Part shown: positions 1 through 5,429 of the stretch, piece by piece
Numbering within the stretch: the stretch's first letter is position 1
Layout of the letters: each line of letters opens with the position of its first letter
Source of the DNA: Clostridia bacterium
Lineage (GTDB): Bacteria; Bacillota_A; Clostridia; Christensenellales; Aristaeellaceae
Length of the DNA: 8,233 nt
Reading direction: 5' to 3'
Assembly: GCA_017481065.1 (NCBI GenBank)
Contig: JAFUPT010000077.1
Coordinates: 1 to 8,233, forward strand
Notes under the pieces: model-generated
The model's input: the letters and a program-made list of their open reading frames with translations, nothing else
Told to the model about the DNA's origin: nothing
Database searches by the model: none
Translations under genes and position numbers: made by a program

Positions 1-132
1 CCCAAGGGCTGCGATTTCACTGCCGTCTCTCAACAGGACTTCGATCACGTTGTCTCTCTCATCAATGCCAGACCACGCAAACGCCTTAACTGGCTTTCTC
101 CTCGTGATCTCTTCTCTGTTGCACTTACTTGA
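1..132 (+). CDS. IS30-family transposase, C-terminal fragment (5' end outside window)
   Basis: Frame 1 is open from the first base to a TGA at 130-132 and encodes the last 43 residues of a protein. The segment contains PKGCDF, then a stretch with QQDFDHVVSLINARPRKRL, then SPRDLF near the end. This matches what I know of the C-terminus of IS30-family DDE transposases (PKGTDF..., NxRPRKxLx(Y/W)xxP, then a 'EVF'-like end). The catalytic DDE residues lie upstream, outside the window. The product would cut and join the insertion sequence ends. The gene stops within about 10 bases of the likely right end of the element, as is usual in such compact elements. Codon choice (many CTC, TCT, GTT) differs from the neighbouring genes, fitting a mobile origin. 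Whether the full gene is intact cannot be told here. Confidence 0.85.
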   Translation, partial: PKGCDFTAVSQQDFDHVVSLINARPRKRLNWLSPRDLFSVALT

Positions 133-141
133 CAATCTACC
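1..141 (+). mobile_element. Right end of an IS30-family insertion sequence
   Basis: The transposase 3' end is followed by GCACTTACTTGACAATCTAC ending at about 140-141. From memory of IS30-family elements, ends of the type GTTGCACTT...TTGACAATYTACC form the terminal inverted repeat and overlap the transposase stop. The left end is outside the window, so the inverted repeat cannot be confirmed and the boundary is good only to a few bases. Immediately beyond it begins a half hairpin of the composite repeat described at 146-234. Confidence 0.55.
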
Positions 142-145
142 TCAT

Positions 146-234
146 GCCCTTAAGCAGGAGTCCAGAGGACAGCGTCCTCTGGCAGGGATTCTTAAGGGAC
201 GGAGTCCCTTAAGCGTTCCCCCGGCGTTCCCCCG
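146..234 (+). repeat. Composite palindromic element copy R1 (truncated, no module A)
   Basis: From left to right it has a single hairpin arm GCCCTTAAG (146-154), a 7-nt spacer CAGGAGT, a 21-bp palindrome at 162-182 (arms CCAGAGGAC and GTCCTCTGG, loop AGC), an 8-nt spacer CAGGGATT, a 23-bp palindrome at 191-213 (arms CTTAAGGGAC and GTCCCTTAAG, loop GGA), then the tail GCGTTCCCCCG, which occurs twice in tandem (213-223 and 224-234). The spacers and tail match those of the other copies when read on the plus strand, which sets the orientation. The missing partner arm of 146-154 would lie beyond the IS30 end. The element sits in the upstream region of the ferritin-like gene. Confidence 0.75.
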
Positions 235-270
235 CATAAATCCCGTCCCCCCTGCGTACACTGTATGCGC

Positions 271-277
271 AAGGAGG
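271..277 (+). promoter_or_regulatory. Ribosome binding site deciding a TTG start
   Basis: AAGGAGG lies 8 nt before the TTG at 286-288. An in-frame ATG at 265 is upstream of this site, so it cannot be the start served by it. This moves the start of the ferritin-like gene to 286. Confidence 0.8.
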
Positions 278-285
278 GATGCCAA

Positions 286-1548
286 TTGAATCCGTTTCAT
301 ATGAAGCCCGGCAAGAAGGCCGATCTGATCGTCAACTGGGAGCAGCTGTGGACCAAGCCTTACGACAAGAACGCCGTGGATCCTTACACCCGCACGAGGG
401 TGATTTTGATGAACGGCACGGAGTTTGAGAGCGTATGGTTCGGCCATCAGTTTTCCCGGAACACGGTGGACAATGAGCTTCGCCGCACGGTGGCGCTGAT
501 CCGCAGGAGCGAACAGCAGCAGCAGAAGCTGATTGCCCATTTGAAGCCCGGCGATGAGACGCCGCTGGAGCACACCATCGGCTACGAGCAGCTTGCCGTG
601 GATCTTACTGCGCACCTGGCCAAGCGGGTGAGCGATATGGGCGTGAAAAATGCGCTGGATTTCGCGCTTTTGGAGGACTTTGACCACCTTTACCGCTATT
701 CCGATTACCTGGATATGAAGTCCGGCGTGAAGGCGGAGAACCTTGTGGGCCGCTACACTGAAATCATGCCCGGCAGGCCCACGGTTTCCGAGCACCGCCA
801 CCCCTACGATGATATCCGCTTCCCCATGACCGGCCGGAATGTGGATGTGATGAACATGCTGGCGGCGAACGTGATCACCGCTGCCGAGCAGCAGACCATG
901 AATTTCTATATGAACCTTTCCGCCACCTATCCCGAGGAGACGGGCCGCAGGCTCTACCAGGAGATCGGCATGATTGAGGAGCAGCATGTTTCCCAGTACG
1001 GCAGCCTGCTCAATCCCAACATGACCTGGCTGGAAAACCTGCTGGTGCACCAGTTCACCGAATGCTGGCTCTACTGGAGCTGCTATGAAACCGAGACGGA
1101 CGCATATGTGAAATCCGTGTGGGAGCGCATGTTCGAAAAGGAATTGATGCACCTGCACATCGCCGAGGGCCTGCTGAGGGAATACGAGGGCAAGGAATGG
1201 CAGCATGTGATTCCCAACGCCGAATTCCCCGAGCCGCTCAAGCTGGAGAGCAACATCGAATATGTGCGCCAGATCCTGGGCTCCACCGTGAACAACACCG
1301 CCTGCCGGGAGAATTATGTGGATGTTTCCTGCCTGCCCGAAGGCGGCACCTTTGCCGATTACCAGCAGCAGGTGAATGTGCCGCTGGAAAACGTGATGAG
1401 CCACGCCGTGATCGAGCAGTATATTGCCCAGAAGGGCCAGGATTATCGCTTCGAAACCGCGCCCCATCCCGTGCCCGAGCTGCGCGACCGCACCGTGGAC
1501 AACACCCAGGTGGGCCGCATGCCGCAGAAGGTGCTGGAGCGGGTGTGA
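286..1548 (+). CDS. Ferritin-like diiron-motif protein of unknown function
   Basis: The 420-residue protein has no signal peptide or membrane segment, so it is probably cytoplasmic. The TTG start is chosen because of the AAGGAGG at 271-277. The central region carries the full ligand pattern of a ferritin-like four-helix diiron protein: E201 (AAEQQ), E231-x-x-H234 (EEQH), E259 (FTEC) and E286-x-x-H289 (ELMH), with about 30 and 27 residues between the members of each pair. This pattern is shared by ferritin, rubrerythrin and related oxidases; that this protein binds iron is inference. An extra half-set lies before it: E101 and D131-x-x-H134 (EDFDH), again 30 residues apart. The C-terminal 120 residues hold C340 and C349 and show no motif I recognise. 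I cannot assign a specific family or substrate. A manganese-catalase-like or other ferritin-superfamily enzyme is possible. It stands alone, convergent with the dehydrogenase gene. I find no convincing promoter upstream. Confidence 0.8.
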   Translation: MNPFHMKPGKKADLIVNWEQLWTKPYDKNAVDPYTRTRVILMNGTEFESVWFGHQFSRNTVDNELRRTVALIRRSEQQQQKLIAHLKPGDETPLEHTIGYEQLAVDLTAHLAKRVSDMGVKNALDFALLEDFDHLYRYSDYLDMKSGVKAENLVGRYTEIMPGRPTVSEHRHPYDDIRFPMTGRNVDVMNMLAANVITAAEQQTMNFYMNLSATYPEETGRRLYQEIGMIEEQHVSQYGSLLNPNMTWLENLLVHQFTECWLYWSCYETETDAYVKSVWERMFEKELMHLHIAEGLLREYEGKEWQHVIPNAEFPEPLKLESNIEYVRQILGSTVNNTACRENYVDVSCLPEGGTFADYQQQVNVPLENVMSHAVIEQYIAQKGQDYRFETAPHPVPELRDRTVDNTQVGRMPQKVLERV

Positions 1549-1553
1549 CGGTG

Positions 1554-1670
1554 GGAGAACGTTTAGGGGGGGCGCTGGGGGCTGCCAGCCCCCAGACCCC
1601 TGGCCAAAGGGAATGATTCCCTTTGGAATCCCCTGCAATGCAAATCGCGCCATTCGGCGGCGCGATTTGC
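1554..1670 (-). repeat. Composite palindromic element copy R2a (A-B-C on the minus strand)
   Basis: Read on the minus strand: module A at 1640-1670 (31 bp, arms GCAAATCGCGCC and GGCGCGATTTGC, 7-nt loop GCCGAAT in that orientation), a 13-nt spacer, module B at 1604-1626 (23 bp, arms CCAAAGGGAA and TTCCCTTTGG, 3-nt loop), an 8-nt spacer, module C at 1575-1595 (21 bp, arms CTGGGGGCT and AGCCCCCAG), and a tail ACGTTCTCCC at 1554-1563. The tail ends 5 nt from the stop codon of the ferritin-like gene. All three stems are perfectly paired. Confidence 0.85.
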
Positions 1671-1682
1671 AAAATAATATTC

Positions 1683-1715
1683 AAAAAATCGATCCCGCTC
1701 CGGGATCGATTTTTT
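1683..1715. terminator. Bidirectional intrinsic terminator between convergent genes
   Basis: A 13-bp perfect stem with runs of six A and six T at its outer ends (AAAAAATCG...CGATTTTTT) is a classic two-way rho-independent terminator. It lies between the ferritin-like gene and the dehydrogenase gene. It is also module A of repeat R2b. Confidence 0.8.
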
Positions 1716-1800
1716 ATGCAGAGGGGTCAAGGGGAAATCATTTCCCCTTGCAGGGGTTTCAGGGGACAGCGTCCCCTGATGTAACCTCCAGCGTTACCCC
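1683..1800 (+). repeat. Composite palindromic element copy R2b (A-B-C on the plus strand)
   Basis: Module A at 1683-1715 (33 bp, arms AAAAAATCGATCC and GGATCGATTTTTT, 7-nt loop), a 12-nt spacer, module B at 1728-1750 (23 bp, arms CAAGGGGAAA and TTTCCCCTTG, loop TCA), an 8-nt spacer CAGGGGTT, module C at 1759-1779 (21 bp, arms TCAGGGGAC and GTCCCCTGA, loop AGC), then the tail GCGTTACCCC at 1791-1800. It is arranged tail-outward, back to back with R2a, with only 12 nt between the two A modules. Its tail contains the stop codon of the dehydrogenase gene. Confidence 0.85.
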
Positions 1801-2498
1801 TCCAACCTCCACCCGCAGTCCCCGTGGTAGATCATGAGCCGGGTCATGCCGCCGTCGATGCAGATGTTTTCGCCGGTGATGACGCCGGCTTTTTCACTGC
1901 AGAGGAAGAGGGCCATGTTGGCGATGTCCAAGGGATTGCCCACGCGGCCGGCGGGCTGCTGGGAAGCATCGGGGCCGGAATAGACGGTGTAGGCGGTATC
2001 GATCCAGCCGGGGGATATGGAATTGACGCGCACGCGGCCCGCGAGGCTGACGGCGAGGGCATGGGTGAGGGCGGCGATACCGCCCTTGGCAGCGGTGTAG
2101 CTCTCGGTCTGGGGCTGGCTCATGCGGTCCCGGGAGGAGGACAGGTTTACGATGGCGGCTCCCGGCGCGAAGTGGGGAGAGAGGAGCTTGGTGAGATAAA
2201 AGGGCGCGGCCACGCCCACCTGCAGGGCATAATTGAATTCATCCCAGCTGCATTCATCGATGCCGCGCATGATGGGCAGGGCATTGTTGATCAGGAAATC
2301 CACATGGCCGTCAGCGGCGATGACGGTGCGCACGAAATCTTCAAGTACCTCCGGCCTGGAGATATCGCCCACATAATGATCGCCGGGTTGGATATCGATC
2401 ACCCATACCTTCGCGCCGTTCTTGCGGAATTCTTCGGCGATGCACTTTCCGATGCCCTGGGCGCCGCCGGTGACGATTGCAATTTTGTTTCGGAACAT
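1794..2498 (-). CDS. Short-chain dehydrogenase/reductase (SDR) family oxidoreductase
   Basis: This 234-residue protein is the usual length for a classical SDR. It shows the Rossmann cofactor motif TGGAQGIG (residues 10-17), D35 at the end of the second strand (favouring NAD(H) over NADP(H)), an NNA motif at 71-73, catalytic S121, and Y134-x-x-x-K138 (YTAAK), followed by SPGW and a C-terminal TGENICIDGGM. It would oxidise a hydroxyl or reduce a carbonyl; the substrate is not evident. The usual fourth catalytic residue, an Asn in a 'vN..gpf' context, seems to be G95 here (QVGVAAPF). The ATG at 2498 is preferred because AAGGATGG lies 11 nt before it and MFRNKIAIVTGG is a typical SDR beginning; an in-frame ATG at 2513 is an alternative adding five residues. 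The stop codon falls inside the tail of repeat R2b. It is divergent from the NlpC/P60 gene and has its own promoter. Confidence 0.92.
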   Translation of the reverse strand: MFRNKIAIVTGGAQGIGKCIAEEFRKNGAKVWVIDIQPGDHYVGDISRPEVLEDFVRTVIAADGHVDFLINNALPIMRGIDECSWDEFNYALQVGVAAPFYLTKLLSPHFAPGAAIVNLSSSRDRMSQPQTESYTAAKGGIAALTHALAVSLAGRVRVNSISPGWIDTAYTVYSGPDASQQPAGRVGNPLDIANMALFLCSEKAGVITGENICIDGGMTRLMIYHGDCGWRLEG

Positions 2499-2536
2499 AG
2501 AGCGCTTTTCCATCCTTTTGCATGGTATTTTTGCCA

Positions 2537-2545
2537 ATTATAGCA
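2537..2545 (-). promoter_or_regulatory. Extended -10 promoter for the SDR gene
   Basis: The minus strand reads TGCTATAAT, a perfect -10 hexamer with the TG-n extension. No good -35 is seen. Transcription would start near 2530, giving a leader of about 30 nt before the ATG at 2498. This also argues against a TTG start at 2537. Confidence 0.6.
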
Positions 2546-2645
2546 TATTTTTCCAGTTCCAAGGCAGTTTTCGGGCGGGGAAAGCACTTTTTGTATGTAA
2601 ATATTTAGGTTTTTTTGCGGATTATAACAAAAGTTTGCAAAAATA

Positions 2646-2654
2646 TGATATAAT
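2646..2654 (+). promoter_or_regulatory. Extended -10 promoter for the NlpC/P60 gene
   Basis: TGATATAAT is a perfect TATAAT with the TG-n extension, 27 nt before the ATG at 2682 and followed by AAAGGAGG at 2665-2672. The -35 region is poor and the upstream sequence is AT-rich (2581-2645). The predicted start site is close to 2661, so the leader is very short. Confidence 0.65.
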
Positions 2655-2681
2655 AGATACTGACAAAGGAGGGTGCAAAAT

Positions 2682-4547
2682 ATGAGGAATCGATGGACGG
2701 CGCTGCTGCTGCTCGTCTGCCTGCTTTTCGGCATGCTGGGCATGTGCTCCACTGCTGCGGCGGAGAGCTACGCGGTATACGTTGCATCCAACACCCTGAA
2801 GGTTTACCAGAAGGCTTCTTCCTCCTCGAAGCTGCTGGGCACGATGGCCTTCGGTGAAAAAATGACTTGCACCGCCGTGAACGGCAGCTGGGCGCAGGTG
2901 AAAAACAGCGATGGCGCCACGGGCTACTGCCGCAAGAGCGGCCTGACTACGGATGATCCCAATACATTGGATGAAGAGGTTTACCTGAACAAATCCGGCG
3001 TGAAGGTTTATAAGAAGCCTTCCACCAGCGCGGATGTTATGGCCACGGTGACCGATAATTTCGCCACCACCTATACCGCCGTTGCGGTGACGGAGGACGG
3101 CGATTGGATCCGGCTGAAAAACGGCAAGTATTATGGCTACGCCCAGGCAAAATATGTGAGCCCTGTGGCGGATTTGAAGCCCGAGGAGAACGAACCCGAA
3201 GAGGAAACCGGGGATGTGGAATTCGGCCAGATGACGGTGTTCATCGGCAGCGATACGCTGAAGGTGTTCAAGAAGGCCAGCAGCTCCTCCAAGCAGCTGG
3301 GCACCATGTCCTTTGGCGAGAGCCTGCTGCTGCTGGGCATTGAGGATGAATGGGCCAAGGTGGAAAACGCTGCCGGAACCCAGGGCTATTGCCTCGCCAG
3401 CGGACTGGTGGACAACGATCCCAATGTGCTGCCCGTGCAGGCCCATGCCACGGAAAACAAGGTGAAGGTTTACGCCAAGCCCCTCACCAGCGCCAAGGAG
3501 CTGGGCAGGCTGAGCGCGGATGAAACCATTGATGTGGTGGCCGTGAACGGCGATAAGAGCTGGGCGCGCGTGCTGTACAACGGCAGCTACGGCTATGTCC
3601 AGAGCAAATACCTGGTGCTGGACGATATTCCGGCGGTGGAAGCCCCGGAAGAGGACGAAAGCGAAATTGCGGGCGTGACCGCGTACATATCCGAGCAGAC
3701 CCTGATGGTATATGAGGAGCCGGATGAAGGTTCCAGGGAGCTGGGCCTGCTGGCCTACGGCGAGAGCACCACGCTGCTGGGCGTGGACGATGGCTGGGCC
3801 AAGATCCGCAATGGCGCGGGCACCATCGGCTACTGCCGCTTCGGCGGGCTGGCCGAGGAGAATCCCAACGAATTGGATATTCCCATCTATGCGGCCTATG
3901 AAGGCGCGCCGGTTTATGCACGGCCGCTGGACGGCGCGAATGTGGTTGCCGAGCTGGATGGGGGCGCGAAGCTCAAGCTGGTGGCGGCGATCACGGGCAC
4001 CGTATGGGGCCGCGTGCAGCTGAGCACCGGCGATTACGGCTACATGGATATCAATGATATCAGCTTCCAGGGCGGTTCTGCCGATATTCCCGAGGAAATC
4101 GAGCCCGAACCCACGCCCGAGCCCACCCCCGATGTAAGCGACGAACTGGCTACTTCCTCCACCGCGCAGAGGATCATCGCGCTGGCGAAGGAACAGCTGG
4201 GCGATCCCTATGTATACGCGGCCTCCGGCCCGGATAAGTTTGACTGCTCTGGCTTCGTGTATTACTGCTTCAAGGAGATTGCGGGCATCAAGCTGACCCG
4301 CACCGCTTATGCCCAGGGCTATGATGAAAGCTATACCAAGATTTCCGATTCCGGCGATCTGATTCCCGGCGACCTGGTGTTCTTCAACACCAATTCCGAG
4401 GACAGCGATCTTTCCGACCATTCCGGCATTTACATCGGCAGCGGCAAGTTTATCCATGCCAGCTCCGCAGCCGCGAAGGTGATCATCAGCGATCTGAGCA
4501 GCGGCTACTACCAGCGCACCTTCAGCTGGGGCCGCCGGGTGCTGTAA
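2682..4547 (+). CDS. Secreted SH3-domain / NlpC-P60 cell-wall peptidase
   Basis: The 621-residue precursor has a signal peptide (residues 1-27, cleavage probably after STAAA). Then come six bacterial SH3-like repeats arranged as three dyads, about 29-168, 184-312 and 332-463, each dyad holding an odd unit (TLKVYQKASSSSKLLGT type) and an even unit (VYAKP...YGYVQ type), separated by acidic linkers. A Pro/Glu-rich linker (EPEPTPEPTPD) leads to the NlpC/P60 domain, about 494-620. The domain carries the catalytic triad pattern C522 (DCSGF), H580 (DHSG) and H592 (FIHAS). The family cleaves D-gamma-glutamyl to diamino-acid bonds in peptidoglycan stem peptides, and the SH3 units bind the wall. The ATG at 2682 is chosen because AAAGGAGG (2665-2672) is 9 nt upstream; a GTG at 2673 is too close to it. 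It appears monocistronic, with its own promoter and a terminator at 4652-4684. Confidence 0.93.
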   Translation: MRNRWTALLLLVCLLFGMLGMCSTAAAESYAVYVASNTLKVYQKASSSSKLLGTMAFGEKMTCTAVNGSWAQVKNSDGATGYCRKSGLTTDDPNTLDEEVYLNKSGVKVYKKPSTSADVMATVTDNFATTYTAVAVTEDGDWIRLKNGKYYGYAQAKYVSPVADLKPEENEPEEETGDVEFGQMTVFIGSDTLKVFKKASSSSKQLGTMSFGESLLLLGIEDEWAKVENAAGTQGYCLASGLVDNDPNVLPVQAHATENKVKVYAKPLTSAKELGRLSADETIDVVAVNGDKSWARVLYNGSYGYVQSKYLVLDDIPAVEAPEEDESEIAGVTAYISEQTLMVYEEPDEGSRELGLLAYGESTTLLGVDDGWAKIRNGAGTIGYCRFGGLAEENPNELDIPIYAAYEGAPVYARPLDGANVVAELDGGAKLKLVAAITGTVWGRVQLSTGDYGYMDINDISFQGGSADIPEEIEPEPTPEPTPDVSDELATSSTAQRIIALAKEQLGDPYVYAASGPDKFDCSGFVYYCFKEIAGIKLTRTAYAQGYDESYTKISDSGDLIPGDLVFFNTNSEDSDLSDHSGIYIGSGKFIHASSAAAKVIISDLSSGYYQRTFSWGRRVL

Positions 4548-4565
4548 CAACGCTGCGGGAGGCGG

Positions 4566-4684
4566 TTGGGGACGCTGCCCCCAAACCCCTGCTCAGGGCG
4601 CTGCCCTGAGAACCCGCCAAAGGGACAGTGTCCCTTTGGAAACCCCAGAATAAAAAATCGTGCCGGACAACGGCACGATTTTTT
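4566..4684 (-). repeat. Composite palindromic element copy R3 (A-B-C-C on the minus strand)
   Basis: Read on the minus strand: module A at 4652-4684 (33 bp, arms AAAAAATCGTGCC and GGCACGATTTTTT, loop GTTGTCC), a 12-nt spacer, module B at 4617-4639 (23 bp, arms CCAAAGGGAC and GTCCCTTTGG), a 6-nt spacer, module C at 4592-4610 (19 bp, arms CTCAGGGC and GCCCTGAG), a 7-nt spacer CAGGGGT, and a second module C at 4566-4584 (19 bp). The second C stem has one imperfect pair, which is G.T on the minus strand. It follows the NlpC/P60 stop codon by 18 nt. Confidence 0.85.
4652..4684. terminator. Intrinsic terminator (bidirectional) after the NlpC/P60 gene
   Basis: A 13-bp stem with a 7-nt loop, flanked by A6 on the left and T6 on the right, lies 105 nt past the stop codon at 4547. 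It is module A of repeat R3. The next gene on the plus strand starts 218 nt later with its own candidate promoter. Confidence 0.8.
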
Positions 4685-4706
4685 GATATATAGGAGAAAC
4701 CCAAAA

Positions 4707-4740
4707 CCTTCTCTTTGAGGAGAAGGTGGCGCGCAGCGCC
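4707..4740 (+). repeat. Paired-hairpin repeat of a second type
   Basis: Two adjacent hairpins lie between repeats R3 and R4: CCTTCTC-TTTGAG-GAGAAGG at 4707-4726, and GGCGC-GCA-GCGCC at 4728-4740, followed by GGAGGGGTTGT. From memory, a sequence of the form CTTCTC...GAGAAGGTGGC(n)GCAG(n)GCCGGA(n)GGGG is widespread in gut Clostridia genomes as a dispersed repeat. I cannot confirm this by search. It occurs once here. Confidence 0.5.
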
Positions 4741-4760
4741 GGAGGGGTTGTATACATCTT

Positions 4761-4836
4761 GCAAATCGCGCCGCCGTCCGGCGCGATTTGCTGTATTGAG
4801 GGTTCCAAGGGGGATCATCCACTTTGGCGTTCTCCC
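4761..4836 (+). repeat. Composite palindromic element copy R4 (A-B, no module C)
   Basis: Module A at 4761-4791 (31 bp, arms identical to those of R2a, loop GCCGTCC), a 13-nt spacer TGTATTGAGGGTT, module B at 4805-4827 (23 bp, arms CCAAGGGGGA and TCCACTTTGG, loop TCA, with one G.T pair and one G.A mismatch), followed directly by the tail GCGTTCTCCC (4827-4836). It lies in the leader region of spoIIR, sense to that gene, and its tail ends 3 nt before a candidate forespore -35. Confidence 0.8.
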
Positions 4837-4838
4837 TT

Positions 4839-4868
4839 GTATAAAAATCCCGAAATCAGCCGACGATA
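4839..4868 (+). promoter_or_regulatory. Possible sigmaF/sigmaG-type promoter for spoIIR
   Basis: GTATA at 4839-4843 fits the forespore -35 pattern GYWTA. After a 15-nt spacer, GCCGACGATA at 4859-4868 matches four of the six fixed positions of the sigmaF -10 pattern GGnnAnAnTA. This would place the start about 4875, shortly before the ribosome site. In Bacillus subtilis spoIIR is transcribed by sigmaF, which is why I looked for this pattern. The match is partial. Confidence 0.35.
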
Positions 4869-4887
4869 GAGACAGATTTTCCCGAAA

Positions 4888-4894
4888 AAGGAGG
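4888..4894 (+). promoter_or_regulatory. Ribosome binding site for a TTG start (spoIIR)
   Basis: AAGGAGG, 7 nt before the TTG at 4902-4904. No ATG or GTG competes at a suitable distance. Confidence 0.8.
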
Positions 4895-4901
4895 AATTGT
4901 C

Positions 4902-5429
4902 TTGATCCGAAGGCTGATTTTGTTTGTATTGGCGGCGGCGCTGCTGGTGTGCGGCGCGAGTGCCGAGGAAATACCGGGCATTGTGCGGCTGCATGTGGTG
5001 GCGGAGGATGACAGCGAGGCTGCCCAGCAGCTCAAGCGGGAGCTGCGGGATGTGTGCCTGCGCTGCGCGGAGGCTTGCATCGGGGATGCGGCGGATGCAG
5101 ATGCGGCTTACATGCGGCTGGAGGCGCACGCGGGAGACTTCGAAGCGGCCTGCCGGGCGCGGGCCCGGGAGCTGGGCTACGAAGGGGAGGTGCGCGCCGA
5201 AACGGGCGTGTTTGCATTCCCGGACAGGCTGTACGGCGATGTGCTGGTGCCCGCGGGGGAATACCGGGCGCTGAGGATCACCATCGGGGAGGGCGGGGGC
5301 CACAACTGGTGGTGCGTGCTCTATCCCACGCTGTGCATCGTGAACGAGGAGGACGCGGCCTCCGGAGAGATGGTGTATTATGAAAAAGTGCTCGGCTGGC
5401 TGAGGGCCAGGTTTGGAGGTGCGGTATGA
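4902..5429 (+). CDS. spoIIR: Stage II sporulation protein R (SpoIIR)
   Basis: The 175-residue protein starts with a signal-like hydrophobic segment (residues 4-20), fitting export from the forespore. Family hallmarks are visible: RLHVVAEDDS (29-38), where most members have RLHV(I/V)ANSDS, then QQLKRELRD, FPDRLYG (106-112), PAGEYRALRI and HNWWCVLYPTLC (134-145). In Bacillus, SpoIIR is made in the forespore and acts in the intermembrane space to activate the SpoIIGA protease, which processes pro-sigmaE in the mother cell. It is shorter than the roughly 220-residue Bacillus protein and ends soon after the NWWC region. The TTG start is set by AAGGAGG at 4888-4894. The gene's TGA overlaps the sleB start codon (ATGA), which implies translational coupling. 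A candidate sigmaF-like promoter lies just upstream. Confidence 0.93.
   Translation: MIRRLILFVLAAALLVCGASAEEIPGIVRLHVVAEDDSEAAQQLKRELRDVCLRCAEACIGDAADADAAYMRLEAHAGDFEAACRARARELGYEGEVRAETGVFAFPDRLYGDVLVPAGEYRALRITIGEGGGHNWWCVLYPTLCIVNEEDAASGEMVYYEKVLGWLRARFGGAV

Noticed and set aside
251..270. Palindrome TGCGTACACTGTATGCGCA upstream of the ferritin-like gene as an operator or hairpin
   Set aside because: The arms pair only with a 2-nt bulge and leave a loop too small to form; TACACT inside it has no supporting -35.
265..285. ATG at 265 as the start of the ferritin-like gene
   Set aside because: The AAGGAGG ribosome site at 271-277 would then lie inside the coding sequence; the TTG at 286 is at the proper distance.
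142..1653. Long minus-strand open frame of about 500 codons opposite the ferritin-like gene
   Set aside because: It is antisense to a gene with clear motifs and a ribosome site, and its translation is a low-complexity His/Gly/Ala/Leu-rich string typical of the reverse frame of GC-rich coding DNA. It also runs through palindromic repeats and IS-flanking sequence.
2622..4550. 642-codon minus-strand open frame opposite the NlpC/P60 gene
   Set aside because: It is a shadow frame. The plus strand has signal peptide, SH3 and NlpC/P60 motifs, and the minus translation shows no domain I recognise.
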